A DNA stretch of 64,000 nt from Burkholderiales bacterium (GTDB taxonomy: Bacteria; Pseudomonadota; Gammaproteobacteria; Burkholderiales; Burkholderiaceae_D): positions 1 to 64,000 of the forward strand of contig JACOUL010000042.1 in NCBI GenBank assembly GCA_016177875.1, read 5' to 3'. The first letter of the stretch is position 1, and the number at the start of each line of letters is the position of its first letter. Below the pieces are notes generated by a model. The model searched no databases. It was not told where the DNA came from and saw nothing but the letters and a program-made list of their open reading frames with translations. Below are positions 42,014-51,232 of this stretch, in pieces. The translations under genes and the position numbers were made by a program.

Positions 42014-42789
42014 CAGCGCGATACTCCCTGCAAGGAGAAGCCATGCTTTGCGAATACGGCGCGCGCCGCATCGGAACGGAGAAATGCGACATAGCGACGG
42101 GCAAGCGGATTAGCGTGCCCCTTAGCAGTAACCACGGCAGCCTGCTCGATCAACGGATAATATTCCGCCGGCACCTGCCAACTGCGCCCACCCTTGCTGC
42201 TTGCAGCGTGCGCACCGCTGATGAAACCGATATCAGCATTGCCGCTTTGCGCAAACTGCGTGGTCTGCGCAATGTTTTCTCCGAAAACGATCTTGGGAAC
42301 AAGCTGTTCCCAAATGCCTGCCTTTTCTAAAGCCGCCTTCGCTGCGCGGCCATACGGCGCAAATTCGGGATTGGCGATCGCAATCCGCTTGATGCGCGGA
42401 TCGGTGAGCAAGCGCAACCCCTGACTCACATCGATGGCAGAATTTTTAGTCCACATCACCAGCTGCCCATGCGCATACAGGGTCAGGGAATCAGCATCCG
42501 CATATCCCGCCCTGGCAAGCTCCGTGGGGTAACGCAGGTCCGCCGAAAGAAAAACCTCGAAGGGCGCGCCGTTTTTTATCTGGGCAAAAAAATTACCCGA
42601 CGAGCCGATGCTGGTTTTAATGTCGACCGCGCCGGCTTGCTTAACAAAAGCGTGATTGAGTTCCTCAATACAGGGGGCGAGATCGGCTGCGGCAGCAATG
42701 CTCAAGGTTTGTCCCGCAAACGCAAGGCTTGCGGAAAACATGCTCAACAATATGATGCGGAATAAAAAATGGAGAACAGCTTTGATCAT
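42013..42789 (-). CDS. modA: Molybdate-binding periplasmic protein
   Basis: 258 residues. Signal peptide (FRIILLSMFSASLAFAG, cleavage near residue 26), then the ModA pattern LSIAAAADLAPCIEELNHAFVKQ, SIGSSGNFFAQIKNGAPFEVFLSADL and DIGFISGAHAA. Captures molybdate or tungstate and delivers it to ModB. Follows a FecR-domain gene by 3 bases. Confidence 0.93.
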   Translation of the reverse strand: MIKAVLHFLFRIILLSMFSASLAFAGQTLSIAAAADLAPCIEELNHAFVKQAGAVDIKTSIGSSGNFFAQIKNGAPFEVFLSADLRYPTELARAGYADADSLTLYAHGQLVMWTKNSAIDVSQGLRLLTDPRIKRIAIANPEFAPYGRAAKAALEKAGIWEQLVPKIVFGENIAQTTQFAQSGNADIGFISGAHAASSKGGRSWQVPAEYYPLIEQAAVVTAKGHANPLARRYVAFLRSDAARAVFAKHGFSLQGVSR

Positions 42790-42792
42790 CCA

Positions 42793-43473
42793 TTAATAGT
42801 AACCGGTATAGCTCTTCCCGTAAAACGGCGGCTTACGGCCTACCAAGCTTTCCAACATGATCAGTTCGGCATCGGTGTGATTGATTACCGGCGCCTTCGC
42901 CATCATCGCGCCGCCCGACTTGTTGCTGATTGCCAGCGGACGCTCGTGATGTTGGGTGCGAATAATTTCCCGAGCGGTAGGATCGGCAGAAGGAATCAAT
43001 TCTGCCTCACCGTAACACAGGCAAAAATAGGTGCTTCCGGCCTCCGCCTCGATGTAGCAAGCGGTACCGCGAATGCCGATCGTCGCCGTCGGCGTACGCA
43101 ATTGCTTGGCGCCTTTACCGAATACGCTGAGCACTTTGCCGGTAATAAATCGAAGAGCTGAAACAACGATCTTGCCCTCGATCGCCAATTCGCTTTTTTC
43201 GCGCAGCATAAATGCATCGGGACCCAAGACAAACACCACTTCGCTATCGGGACCTGTCGCAACCGTCTGTCCGGCGCGAATGAGTTGTCCAAGCGCGGCC
43301 GGTTTTCCATCAACCGTCACGCGTCCTTTCATATGCGTGATCCCCTTCTTGACCTCATCTGCCAGAGCAGCCTGGATCGTGCCAAGCACCCCGCCTGCCC
43401 CTAACATGCCGCCTGCAGCAATGTTCGCCAGTGCCTTGCGACGCGACTGGTTAGGTCCTCGGTTTTTACTCAT
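42793..43473 (-). CDS. FecR-domain protein with Tat-type signal
   Basis: 226 residues. N-terminal SRRKALANIAAGGMLGAGG is a twin-arginine-like signal with a hydrophobic core, so periplasmic export through Tat is likely. A FecR domain follows (about 55-165: RVTVDGKPAALGQLIRAGQTVATGPDSEVVF, TPTATIGIRGTACYIE). No FecI-type sigma factor or TonB receptor lies nearby. First gene of the modA-modB-rlmJ run; link to molybdate is positional only. Confidence 0.85.
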   Translation of the reverse strand: MSKNRGPNQSRRKALANIAAGGMLGAGGVLGTIQAALADEVKKGITHMKGRVTVDGKPAALGQLIRAGQTVATGPDSEVVFVLGPDAFMLREKSELAIEGKIVVSALRFITGKVLSVFGKGAKQLRTPTATIGIRGTACYIEAEAGSTYFCLCYGEAELIPSADPTAREIIRTQHHERPLAISNKSGGAMMAKAPVINHTDAELIMLESLVGRKPPFYGKSYTGYY

Positions 43474-43539
43474 TTGCTTTTTCTCCCGGAACTGATTATT
43501 TTTTGAATGATATTCGTCAGAGCTCTCGTCTTACGTCTT

Positions 43540-43902
43540 TCAGAAACTCTCCAGCTTCTCGCATACAAAAGCCGCGATTTCCTGCGGCAGATGAGCGGAG
43601 TTTGCCACGAAAAGCCGGATCAGGCGCATTTTGTTTAATTCGCCATCGGCAATCAATATCGGCGAAGATTTGTAGCGCAATGCCGCGCCGCTTTCACCAT
43701 CGTCCACCGCCATGTGCGAATAACCGCCACTTTGGCTCCAACTCAAGGCGCGCTCGAATTTTCCTTTGTCATAGCAAAGCTGAAAACCGGTTGGCCCGCC
43801 ATTGTCGCCGCACCAGACCACGAGGTCCATGGAATTGGAGGTGAACCATCGACGTTGCGGTTCGCCCTTGATTTGCCGGACTGCGCGTATCTCTTTCAAC
43901 AT
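43540..43902 (-). CDS. Hypothetical protein (120 residues)
   Basis: MLKEIRAVRQIKGEPQRRWF opens a protein with strands and WFTSNSMDLVVWCGDNGGPTGFQLCYDKGKFERAL, a pattern I recall from small conserved betaproteobacterial proteins without a function. No signal peptide. It lies 66 bases before the FecR gene in the same direction and may share its transcript. Confidence 0.7.
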   Translation of the reverse strand: MLKEIRAVRQIKGEPQRRWFTSNSMDLVVWCGDNGGPTGFQLCYDKGKFERALSWSQSGGYSHMAVDDGESGAALRYKSSPILIADGELNKMRLIRLFVANSAHLPQEIAAFVCEKLESF

Positions 43903-44028
43903 GACGCCTGCCCCTGACTTGAGACAGATGCATGGTATCCATTAGCGCGACATCATCGCCAGTCAATAATGAATGAAACGAATGGTAATTTTTCACTGGA
44001 AAAGATGCGGTGGACCGAGTAACGCGCA

Positions 44029-44062
44029 ATAAAAAAGCCGCGCGGGATCACCGTGCGGCTTG
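44029..44062 (-). terminator. Rho-independent terminator of aceA
   Basis: On the minus strand: stem AAGCCGC / GCGGCTT with a loop of about 13 bases and then TTTTTT. It lies about 55 bases past the isocitrate lyase stop. Confidence 0.75.
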
Positions 44063-44116
44063 TTGCTACCGGCGCCGACGAAGGGGGTTGCCCTTCGCCT
44101 TCACCCTCAATAAAAA

Positions 44117-45427
44117 TTAATGGAACTGTTCTTCTTCGGTCGAACCGGTCAGGGCTTTCACGGAAGACGAACCGCCCTGGATCACGGTGGTCACGTCGTC
44201 GAAGTAGCCTGCACCAACTTCCTGCTGGTGCGACACGAAGGTGTAACCTTTTTCGCGTGCTGCGAATTCCGGCTCTTGCACCATGTTCGTGTAATGCTTC
44301 ATGCCTTCGCCGCGTGCATAGGCGTGCGCGAACTGGAAGGTGTTGAACCAGTTGATATGGATGCCTGCCAAGGTGATGAACTGGTACTTGTAGCCCAACG
44401 CCGACAGATCTTCCTGGAACGAAGCGATCTGCTTGTCGTCCAGGTTCTTCTTCCAGTTGAAGGAAGGCGAGCAGTTGTAGGACAACAGCTTGCCTGGGCA
44501 AGCAGCGTGCACGGCTTGCGCGAATTCACGGGCAAAGCCGATGTCGGGCACGCCGGTTTCGCACCATACCAAGTCAGCGAACGGAGCGTATGCAACGCCG
44601 CGGGAAATCGCTTGCTCGAGGCCGTTCTTAACGCGGTAGAAACCTTCCTGGGTGCGCTCACCGGTCAGGAACGGCTTGTCGTTTGCGTCGTGGTCGGACG
44701 TGATCAGGTTAGCTGCTTCAGCATCAGTACGGGCCAGAACGATGGTCGACACGCCCATGACGTCGGATGCAAAACGCGCAGCGCACAGCTTCTCGATGGC
44801 TTCTTGCGTCGGAACCAGAACCTTGCCGCCCATGTGGCCGCACTTCTTCACTGCTGCCAATTGGTCTTCGAAGTGCACGCCTGCAGCGCCGGCAGCGATC
44901 ATGTTCTTCATCAGTTCGAAAGCGTTCAACACGCCGCCGAAACCGGCTTCAGCGTCAGCCACGATCGGCAGGAAGTAGTCGATGAATTCCTTGCTGCCCG
45001 GCTCGATGCCGCGCGACCACTGGATTTCGTCAGCGCGCTTGAAAGTGTTGTTGATGCGGCGAACCATGGTCGGCACGGAATCGTAGGCATACAGCGACTG
45101 GTCGGGGTACATGGTTTCGGAGGTATTACCGTCGGCAGCAACTTGCCAGCCGGACAGGTACACGGCTTCCAGGCCTGCTTTAGCTTGTTGCATGGCTTGA
45201 CCCGCAGTGATCGCGCCGAATGCATTCACATAGCCCTTCTTGGCACCACCGTTGACGCGCTCCCACAGCTTTTCTGCGCCGTTCTTAGCCAGGGTGTATT
45301 CGATTTGCTGGGAACCGCGCAGGCGAACCACGTCTTCCGCGGAGTAGTTACGCTTGATGCCTTTCCAACGCGGATTTTCGGCCCAGTCTTTTTTGAGTGC
45401 CGCAATTTGCTGCTCGCGAGTTGCCAT
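44117..45427 (-). CDS. aceA: Isocitrate lyase
   Basis: 436 residues from ATG 45427 ([19 protein letters not shown]). The active-site loop KKCGHMGGK and the surrounding HFEDQLAA are present, as are [16 protein letters not shown] and [11 protein letters not shown]. Splits isocitrate to glyoxylate and succinate; first enzyme of the glyoxylate shunt. No malate synthase gene in the window. Very strong codon bias and its own terminator suggest high expression. A 444-codon antisense frame is a shadow of this gene. Confidence 0.97.
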   Translation of the reverse strand: MATREQQIAALKKDWAENPRWKGIKRNYSAEDVVRLRGSQQIEYTLAKNGAEKLWERVNGGAKKGYVNAFGAITAGQAMQQAKAGLEAVYLSGWQVAADGNTSETMYPDQSLYAYDSVPTMVRRINNTFKRADEIQWSRGIEPGSKEFIDYFLPIVADAEAGFGGVLNAFELMKNMIAAGAAGVHFEDQLAAVKKCGHMGGKVLVPTQEAIEKLCAARFASDVMGVSTIVLARTDAEAANLITSDHDANDKPFLTGERTQEGFYRVKNGLEQAISRGVAYAPFADLVWCETGVPDIGFAREFAQAVHAACPGKLLSYNCSPSFNWKKNLDDKQIASFQEDLSALGYKYQFITLAGIHINWFNTFQFAHAYARGEGMKHYTNMVQEPEFAAREKGYTFVSHQQEVGAGYFDDVTTVIQGGSSSVKALTGSTEEEQFH

Positions 45428-45514
45428 TGTCATTCTCCTGAGTTAAACGAGTGATACGAAATGAAGATAAAACGGTATGGGTGAATCATAAGGCCTTTTT
45501 TGCGAGGCAACAAG

Positions 45515-45528
45515 GTCTTATATAAGAC
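45515..45528. promoter_or_regulatory. Perfect palindrome upstream of aceA
   Basis: GTCTTATATAAGAC, 88 bases before the aceA start. A perfect 14-base palindrome of GntR/TetR-operator size within an AT-rich stretch. Candidate operator of the glyoxylate gene. Confidence 0.5.
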
Positions 45529-45615
45529 ATATAACCAAATTTAAAACTTTTAAATTCAGTAACTTAGGTTTTATTTTTTGGGATGTGAAATATTTTTTCT
45601 CAAAATAAAACGCAG

Positions 45616-45641
45616 AAGGCTCTCATTTTTTGGAGAGCCTT
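45616..45641 (-). terminator. Terminator of rraA
   Basis: Stem AAGGCTCTC / GAGAGCCTT with an 8-base loop; on the minus strand it is followed by CTGCGTTTTATTTT, about 40 bases past the rraA stop. The plus strand shows no T-run of note. Confidence 0.6.
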
Positions 45642-45681
45642 TCATAATGCGAAAGGGAGTTTTCGAGTTATGAAATGCGCA

Positions 45682-46176
45682 TCAATCGATGCGCTGCGCT
45701 GAAACCAGAACGCCGTCGGCGTCGGCATAGATCCAATCGCCCGGTTTGACGGTCACGCCCACGATGGAGACTTGAATATCTTTGTCGCCCACACCCTTGC
45801 GAATACTGCGCTGCGGATGCGTCGCCAAGGCACGCACGCCGATATTGCAGGCGTTGATTTCTTCGGAATCGCGAATGCAGCCGTTGACGATGATGCCGGC
45901 CCAGCCGTTCTTTTCCGCCAGCACGCCGAGATTGCCGCCGACCAGGGCACAGCGCAGGCTGCCGCCGCCGTCGACCACCAAGACGCTCCCCTCGCCCGGC
46001 GTTTCCAGAGCTTGGCGAACCAGCACGTTATCTTCAAATACTTTCAGCGTGCGCGCGGGACCGGAAAAGCTGATGTTCTTGCCGAAGGAATGAAATACCG
46101 GCGGAATCACCGCCAAAGTGCCGGCGGCAATCTTGTCTTCGTTGGCGTCGCAAATATCGCAAGTGGCGAAACTCAT
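45682..46176 (-). CDS. rraA: RraA family protein (RNase E regulator / HMG aldolase type)
   Basis: 164 residues, family length. Motif [24 protein letters not shown] (Gly-x20-Arg-Asp) marks RraA/4-hydroxy-4-methyl-2-oxoglutarate aldolase proteins. The same fold either inhibits RNase E or cleaves oxo-acids; sequence alone does not decide. The GXGGXRD-like region is complete, so aldolase activity is possible. Confidence 0.9.
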   Translation of the reverse strand: MSFATCDICDANEDKIAAGTLAVIPPVFHSFGKNISFSGPARTLKVFEDNVLVRQALETPGEGSVLVVDGGGSLRCALVGGNLGVLAEKNGWAGIIVNGCIRDSEEINACNIGVRALATHPQRSIRKGVGDKDIQVSIVGVTVKPGDWIYADADGVLVSAQRID

Positions 46177-46217
46177 TTCAAATCCTCTCGTAAAAAAGTT
46201 TGACGCGGCATTTTAAA

Positions 46218-47444
46218 TCAAGATGCAGCCTCGGCGGTCGTCGTCCGCTTGGCCGTGTTCATGCCCACACCTACCGCTGTCATGATCGCCAGCATCTGCA
46301 AGGCGCCGATCAAAATAAATACCCAGGCCGGATGATGTCCGTCCATGAGCGCACCGAACATCAACGGTCCCGCCGCCAAGCCGATATCCAAACCGGAATA
46401 GACGACGCCATAAACACGCCCGGTCGCATTCTTCGGCGCGGCCGCCCGTATCAGCAGATCGCGCGACGGCCCGGCAACGCCGGCGCCGAATCCAATCGTG
46501 CCCATCAATCCGGCAGCCATCCACGTCGGCACAATACCGGCTGCCAGCAGCACAGCCATCGTCGCAGCGACTGCAAACGCAAGTGCAATCGTGCGTTCAT
46601 GCCGTACCGTCCTCGATGCAAGGAAACCGCCCCAGACCATACCGGCAGCCGATGCCAGCATGTAACCCGAATATCCCGCGTTGGCCCACGCGAGCGGCAT
46701 GCCGTAAATCTCCTGCAAGCTCGCAACCGAGAAACTTTGGATGCCGCCCAAGGCCATCGCCGTGATGAAAAAGAAAGCGAAGCACATCCATACCGCGGGC
46801 AAGCGCATGAAGCCGATCGCGCCGCCGCTTTCGTGCTTGGATGCAGCGGGTACGATGACTTCGTCGATACGCAAGACATCGCGGTAAGCCAGCAGCACGA
46901 GCAGCCAAGCAAAGGGAATAAACGCGGCTGCCATGAGCGCCGTGCGCCACCCTGCCAATCCCGCAATCGATGCCAAAAATATCGGTGCCGCCGCCCAGCC
47001 GAGATTGCCGGCTATGCCGTGCACGGAAAACGCGTGACCGAGCCGTGACGCCGACACGCGCTTATTCAACAAGGTGAAATCCGCCGGATGAAAAACGCTG
47101 TTGCCTAGACCTGCTAGCGCAGATCCGGCGAGCAGCATCGCATAGTTTTGCGCGAGCGATAACGCGAATGCCGACAAGCCAAGTATCGCGATGCCGGACA
47201 ACAAAACGGCTCTTGCGCCGATACGATCCACGACAAACCCTGCCAATGCTTGGCCGATGCCTGAGACAACAAAAAACACTGTCATCAGTAGTCCGAGTTC
47301 GGTATGCGATAAATGAAACGCATCCTTCAGCCAGGGAAACAGCGGCGCCAGGATGAGATGAAAAAAATGCGATACGCCATGGGCGACGCCAACCAGGCCG
47401 ATTACCTGGGCGTCTCGCTTGAAGGAGTAAGTTGATGCATTCAT
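46218..47444 (-). CDS. MFS transporter
   Basis: 408 residues with 12 hydrophobic helices. Loop 2-3 carries GIGQALAGFVVDRIGARAVL, the conserved MFS loop. Inner membrane; the substrate cannot be determined. It is divergent from the AcoR-like activator gene over 60 bases and follows no operon partner; rraA is 42 bases downstream in the same direction. Confidence 0.85.
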   Translation of the reverse strand: MNASTYSFKRDAQVIGLVGVAHGVSHFFHLILAPLFPWLKDAFHLSHTELGLLMTVFFVVSGIGQALAGFVVDRIGARAVLLSGIAILGLSAFALSLAQNYAMLLAGSALAGLGNSVFHPADFTLLNKRVSASRLGHAFSVHGIAGNLGWAAAPIFLASIAGLAGWRTALMAAAFIPFAWLLVLLAYRDVLRIDEVIVPAASKHESGGAIGFMRLPAVWMCFAFFFITAMALGGIQSFSVASLQEIYGMPLAWANAGYSGYMLASAAGMVWGGFLASRTVRHERTIALAFAVAATMAVLLAAGIVPTWMAAGLMGTIGFGAGVAGPSRDLLIRAAAPKNATGRVYGVVYSGLDIGLAAGPLMFGALMDGHHPAWVFILIGALQMLAIMTAVGVGMNTAKRTTTAEAAS

Positions 47445-47504
47445 AACGTTGTCAGGTTCAAGTCAGGTCGGTCAGGTATCCATGGCGAAAAGAGGAGACC
47501 GACA

Positions 47505-49436
47505 ATGAACCATATTACCGATCAAGCGGGTCCCGGCACCGGCAAGGCATGGGCCAGCAATTCTGCCATAAGGATCGAACACTCGCATCGTCGCTGCGCC
47601 GCCTTCGGCCTGATTGAAACCGATCAACCCGATTACAGCGTAAACGGCGACTGCAGCCTGGCGCAGGCGATCGAACTAAACCGCAGCTTGTACACGCATG
47701 CCTTGCCTGTCATGGAAACGCTGTACGAGCAAATCGTCAATACCCACAATATGGTGATCCTCACCAATGCCGACGGCTTAATCCTGCATACGCTCGGCGA
47801 TGACGATTTTCTGGAAAAGGCAAACAAGGTGGCGCTGCAACCCGGCGTCGCCTGGTCCGAGCAAAGCAAAGGCACCAACGCCATCGGCACCGCCATCGCC
47901 GAACAAGCCGCGGTGCTGGTACACGCCAAGGATCACTACCTGCACGCCAATCGCTTCCTGACCTGTTCCGCCTCGCCTATCTTCGACCCGCTGGGCAAAG
48001 TACTCGGCGTACTGGATGTCACGGGCGACAAGAGCAGCTACCACAATCACACCATGGCGCTGGTGCGCATGTCGGCGCAAATGATCGAGAACCAGCTGTT
48101 TGCCGTCGCCTTCCAGGATGCGATCACCTTGCATTTCCACAGCCGGCCGGAATTCATCGGCACGCTGGTTGAAGGCATCGCCTCGTTCACGCCGGGCGGC
48201 CGTTTCATTTCGGCCAACCGCAGCGGCCTGTTCCAGCTCGGCTTGCCCTTGTCGGCGCTGCAATCGCATACCTTCAGTTCCCTGTTCGGATTACCGGTGT
48301 CGGCCTTGTTCGATCACTACCGTACGGCTGCGGCGACACCACTGGCTTTGTGCCTGCACAATGGCGTGCGTGTTTTCGCCAAGGCTGCGCTGCGCTTGTC
48401 GAATAAGATTTTTCAGCATGCGTCCGATTCCATCCACCGCAGCGAAACGCCGCGCTCACCTGCCGCCGCTCAAACGCCGCGCCCGTCGCATCTGCAGCAC
48501 CTGAATGCCGGCGATCCGGCCATGGCTACCCTGATCGCCAGGCTCGACAAGGTGATCGGGCGCGACATCCCGATTCTGATCACGGGCGAAACCGGTACCG
48601 GCAAGGAATTGCTGGCGCAAGCCATCCACAATGATTCGCCGCGCGCGCTCGGCCCCTTCGTTGCCGTCAATTGCGCATCGATTCCCGAGACCTTGATCGA
48701 ATCCGAGCTGTTCGGTTATGAAGACGGCGCCTTCACCGGCGCACGCAAGAAAGGAAATCTCGGCAAGATACTGCAAGCCAACGGCGGCACGCTTTTTCTC
48801 GACGAGATCGGCGACATGCCGCTCAGCCTGCAAGCACGCCTGTTGCGCGTGCTGCAAGAGCGTGTTGTCACGCCGCTCGGCAGCGCCAAGGCCATCCCGG
48901 TCAATCTGACGGTGATTTGCGCCACGCACCGCAATCTGCGCGAACTCATCGCCGGCAATCGATTTCGCGAAGACTTGTATTACCGCTTGAATGGCTTGGT
49001 CGTGAAGCTGCCGCCGCTACGCGAACGGTCCGATCTGGAAACCGTGGTGCGCAAGATCGTGGCGGATGAATCCTGCGGCGTTCCCTATACCGTGGCGCCT
49101 GAAGTGATGCAAATGTTCAAGCAACATCATTGGCCGGGCAATCTGCGCCAGCTCACCAACCTGCTGCGCACGGGAATGATCATGACTGACGAGGATTATG
49201 AAATCCGCCGCGAGCATTTACCGGAAGATTTTTTGGAAGATGTTGCGCTCGCCGATGACTCGGCTTCCCAGGCGATCGACAATTCGAACAGCGCGCCGCC
49301 CGTGAATGCCAAGCTGGAAGACATGGAATTGTCGATGATTCGAACAGCGCTGGAAACGCACAAGGGCAATGTCTCCGCCGCCGCGCGTGCGCTCGGCATA
49401 TCGCGCAATACGATTTACCGCAAGCTGAATGCGTGA
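47505..49436 (+). CDS. AcoR-like sigma-54-dependent activator
   Basis: 643 residues. A GAF-type sensor region (about 60-200), a PAS-like linker, AAA+ sigma-54 domain (about 335-565) with Walker A GETGTGKE near 362 and GAFTGA near 410, and a C-terminal Fis helix-turn-helix (NVSAAARALGISRNTIYRKL). AcoR-type proteins respond to acetoin, alcohols or aldehydes. It is convergent with an aldehyde dehydrogenase whose promoter has a sigma-54 consensus, its likely target. Start ATG follows GAGGAGACC. Confidence 0.92.
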   Translation: MNHITDQAGPGTGKAWASNSAIRIEHSHRRCAAFGLIETDQPDYSVNGDCSLAQAIELNRSLYTHALPVMETLYEQIVNTHNMVILTNADGLILHTLGDDDFLEKANKVALQPGVAWSEQSKGTNAIGTAIAEQAAVLVHAKDHYLHANRFLTCSASPIFDPLGKVLGVLDVTGDKSSYHNHTMALVRMSAQMIENQLFAVAFQDAITLHFHSRPEFIGTLVEGIASFTPGGRFISANRSGLFQLGLPLSALQSHTFSSLFGLPVSALFDHYRTAAATPLALCLHNGVRVFAKAALRLSNKIFQHASDSIHRSETPRSPAAAQTPRPSHLQHLNAGDPAMATLIARLDKVIGRDIPILITGETGTGKELLAQAIHNDSPRALGPFVAVNCASIPETLIESELFGYEDGAFTGARKKGNLGKILQANGGTLFLDEIGDMPLSLQARLLRVLQERVVTPLGSAKAIPVNLTVICATHRNLRELIAGNRFREDLYYRLNGLVVKLPPLRERSDLETVVRKIVADESCGVPYTVAPEVMQMFKQHHWPGNLRQLTNLLRTGMIMTDEDYEIRREHLPEDFLEDVALADDSASQAIDNSNSAPPVNAKLEDMELSMIRTALETHKGNVSAAARALGISRNTIYRKLNA

Positions 49437-49439
49437 GAA

Positions 49440-49468
49440 ATCCTCTCTCCCTTATGGGGAGAGAGGAT
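49440..49468. terminator. Hairpin between convergent regulator and dehydrogenase genes
   Basis: 12-bp perfect stem ATCCTCTCTCCC / GGGAGAGAGGAT with a 5-base loop. No T-run on the plus strand and only TTTCTC on the minus strand, so it may work as a bidirectional stop through structure. Confidence 0.5.
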
Positions 49469-49493
49469 CGTTCCAGGCTTAGCAGGCTATTTG

Positions 49494-51014
49494 TTAAAAG
49501 AAGCCCATCGCCTTGGGGTTATAGCTCACCAGCAGATTCTTGGTCTGCTGATAATGCTCCAGCATCATCTTGTGCGTTTCACGGCCGATGCCGGATTGCT
49601 TGTAGCCGCCGAATGCGGCATGCGCCGGATACAGGTGATAGCAATTGGTCCATACGCGGCCGGCCTGGATGCCGCGGCCGACGCGGAAGGCACGCGAGCC
49701 GTCACGCGTCCACAGGCCGGCGCCGAGACCGAACAAGGTATCGTTGGCGATCGCCAGCGCTTCGGCTTCATCTTTGAAAGTCGTGACCGATACCACCGGC
49801 CCGAAGATTTCTTCCTGGAAGATGCGCATCTTGTTGTGGCCGGCGAAGATGGTCGGCTTGATGTAGTAGCCGCCTTTCATGTCGCCACCCAACTGTGCCT
49901 GCTCGCCACCGATCAGCACCTTTGCGCCTTCACCTTTGCCGATCGCAATATAAGCCAGGATTTTTTGAAGCTGCTCTTCCGACGACTGGGCGCCGATCAT
50001 GGTGCTGGAATCGAGCGGGTTGCCTTGCTTGATCGCCGCCACGCGCGCAACTGCACGCTCGATGAATTTCTCGTAGATCGATTCCTGCACCAGCACGCGC
50101 GATGGGCAGGTGCAGACTTCGCCCTGGTTCAACGCGAACATGGCGAAACCTTCCAGGCACTTGTCGAAAAATTCGTCATCCTGGTCCATCACGTCGGCAA
50201 AGAAAATATTCGGCGATTTTCCGCCCAGTTCCAGCGTCACCGGAATGATGTTTTGCGCAGCGTATTGCATGATCAGGCGGCCGGTTCCGGTCTCGCCGGT
50301 GAAGGCGACCTTGGCAATGCGCTTGCTGGTGGCAAGCGGCTTGCCGGCTTCCAGGCCAAAACCGTTAACCACGTTGACCACGCCCGGCGGCAGCAAGTCG
50401 GCAATCAGTTCCATCAAAACCAGGATCGATGACGGCGTTTGCTCGGCCGGTTTCAGCACCACGCAATTGCCGGCGGCCAGCGCAGGCGCCAGCTTCCAGA
50501 CTGCCATCAGGATCGGAAAATTCCAGGGAATGATTTGGCCGACCACGCCGAGCGGCTCGTGGAAGTGGTAGGCATAGGTGGTTTCATCGATCGGCGCGAT
50601 CGAACCCTCCTGCGCGCGGATGCAGCCGGCGAAATAGCGAAAATGATCGATTGCCAGCGGAATGTCGGCCGCCATCGTTTCGCGGATCGGCTTGCCGTTG
50701 TCGATGGTCTCGGCCGTGGCCAGCATTTCCAAATTGGCTTGCATGCGGTCGGCGATCTTGTTGAGGACGCTCGCGCGCTCCGCGGGCGAAGTCTTGCCCC
50801 ATGCGTCCTTTGCCGCGTGTGCGGCATCCAATGCCAATTCGACGTCTTCCTCGGTCGAGCGCGCGACTTCGCAGAAGGCCTGGCCGGTGATCGGCGTGAT
50901 GTTCTCGAAGTAGTTTCCCTTGACCGGCGCAACATATTTACCGCCGATGAAGTTCTCGTAGCGCTGTTTGAACGGGTTCTTGATGCCGAGCTTGCTGATA
51001 TCTGCCAGATCCAT
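49494..51014 (-). CDS. NAD-dependent aldehyde dehydrogenase (acetaldehyde/AcoD type)
   Basis: 506 residues from ATG 51014, preceded by GGAGGAAGAC; the frame extends to 51065 but without support. Motifs: LELGGKSPN with the general-base Glu and [12 protein letters not shown] with the catalytic Cys. The length and the C-terminal [10 protein letters not shown] match the AcoD/ExaC type that oxidises acetaldehyde to acetate. Expected substrate: a short aldehyde from ethanol or acetoin breakdown. Transcribed from the sigma-54 promoter at 51073-51087. Confidence 0.93.
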   Translation of the reverse strand: MDLADISKLGIKNPFKQRYENFIGGKYVAPVKGNYFENITPITGQAFCEVARSTEEDVELALDAAHAAKDAWGKTSPAERASVLNKIADRMQANLEMLATAETIDNGKPIRETMAADIPLAIDHFRYFAGCIRAQEGSIAPIDETTYAYHFHEPLGVVGQIIPWNFPILMAVWKLAPALAAGNCVVLKPAEQTPSSILVLMELIADLLPPGVVNVVNGFGLEAGKPLATSKRIAKVAFTGETGTGRLIMQYAAQNIIPVTLELGGKSPNIFFADVMDQDDEFFDKCLEGFAMFALNQGEVCTCPSRVLVQESIYEKFIERAVARVAAIKQGNPLDSSTMIGAQSSEEQLQKILAYIAIGKGEGAKVLIGGEQAQLGGDMKGGYYIKPTIFAGHNKMRIFQEEIFGPVVSVTTFKDEAEALAIANDTLFGLGAGLWTRDGSRAFRVGRGIQAGRVWTNCYHLYPAHAAFGGYKQSGIGRETHKMMLEHYQQTKNLLVSYNPKAMGFF

Positions 51015-51072
51015 GTCTTCCTCCAGAAGTTTTTTAACAAAACGAAAAGTGCGTGTGCACGGCAAGACTAGG

Positions 51073-51087
51073 GCAAACGCCGTGCCA
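51073..51087 (-). promoter_or_regulatory. Sigma-54 promoter of the aldehyde dehydrogenase
   Basis: Minus strand TGGCACGGCGTTTGC is an exact match to TGGCACG-N4-TTGC. It lies about 60 bases upstream of the start codon at 51014. Confidence 0.9.
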
Positions 51088-51160
51088 GCCCGTTCGCCGG
51101 AGGCTATCGTCTGGAGAGGGAATAAACGAGGAGGGAAAAGCGCCGTGCGCTGTTCATTTT

Positions 51161-51188
51161 TGACACAGTTCGCGCAACAACTGTGTCA
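51161..51188. promoter_or_regulatory. Palindromic activator site upstream of the sigma-54 promoter
   Basis: Perfect inverted repeat TGACACAGTT-N8-AACTGTGTCA, about 75 bases upstream of the sigma-54 element, the right distance for an enhancer. Likely binding site of the AcoR-like activator. Confidence 0.7.
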
Positions 51189-51232
51189 ATCGGGATCAAT
51201 CGAAGTCGGCGCCGCATTTCAATCGCGACGCC

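Noticed and set aside
44120-45454. 444-codon open frame antisense to isocitrate lyase
   Set aside because: A shadow of the strongly biased aceA gene on the other strand; no ribosome binding site, and the product has no family character.
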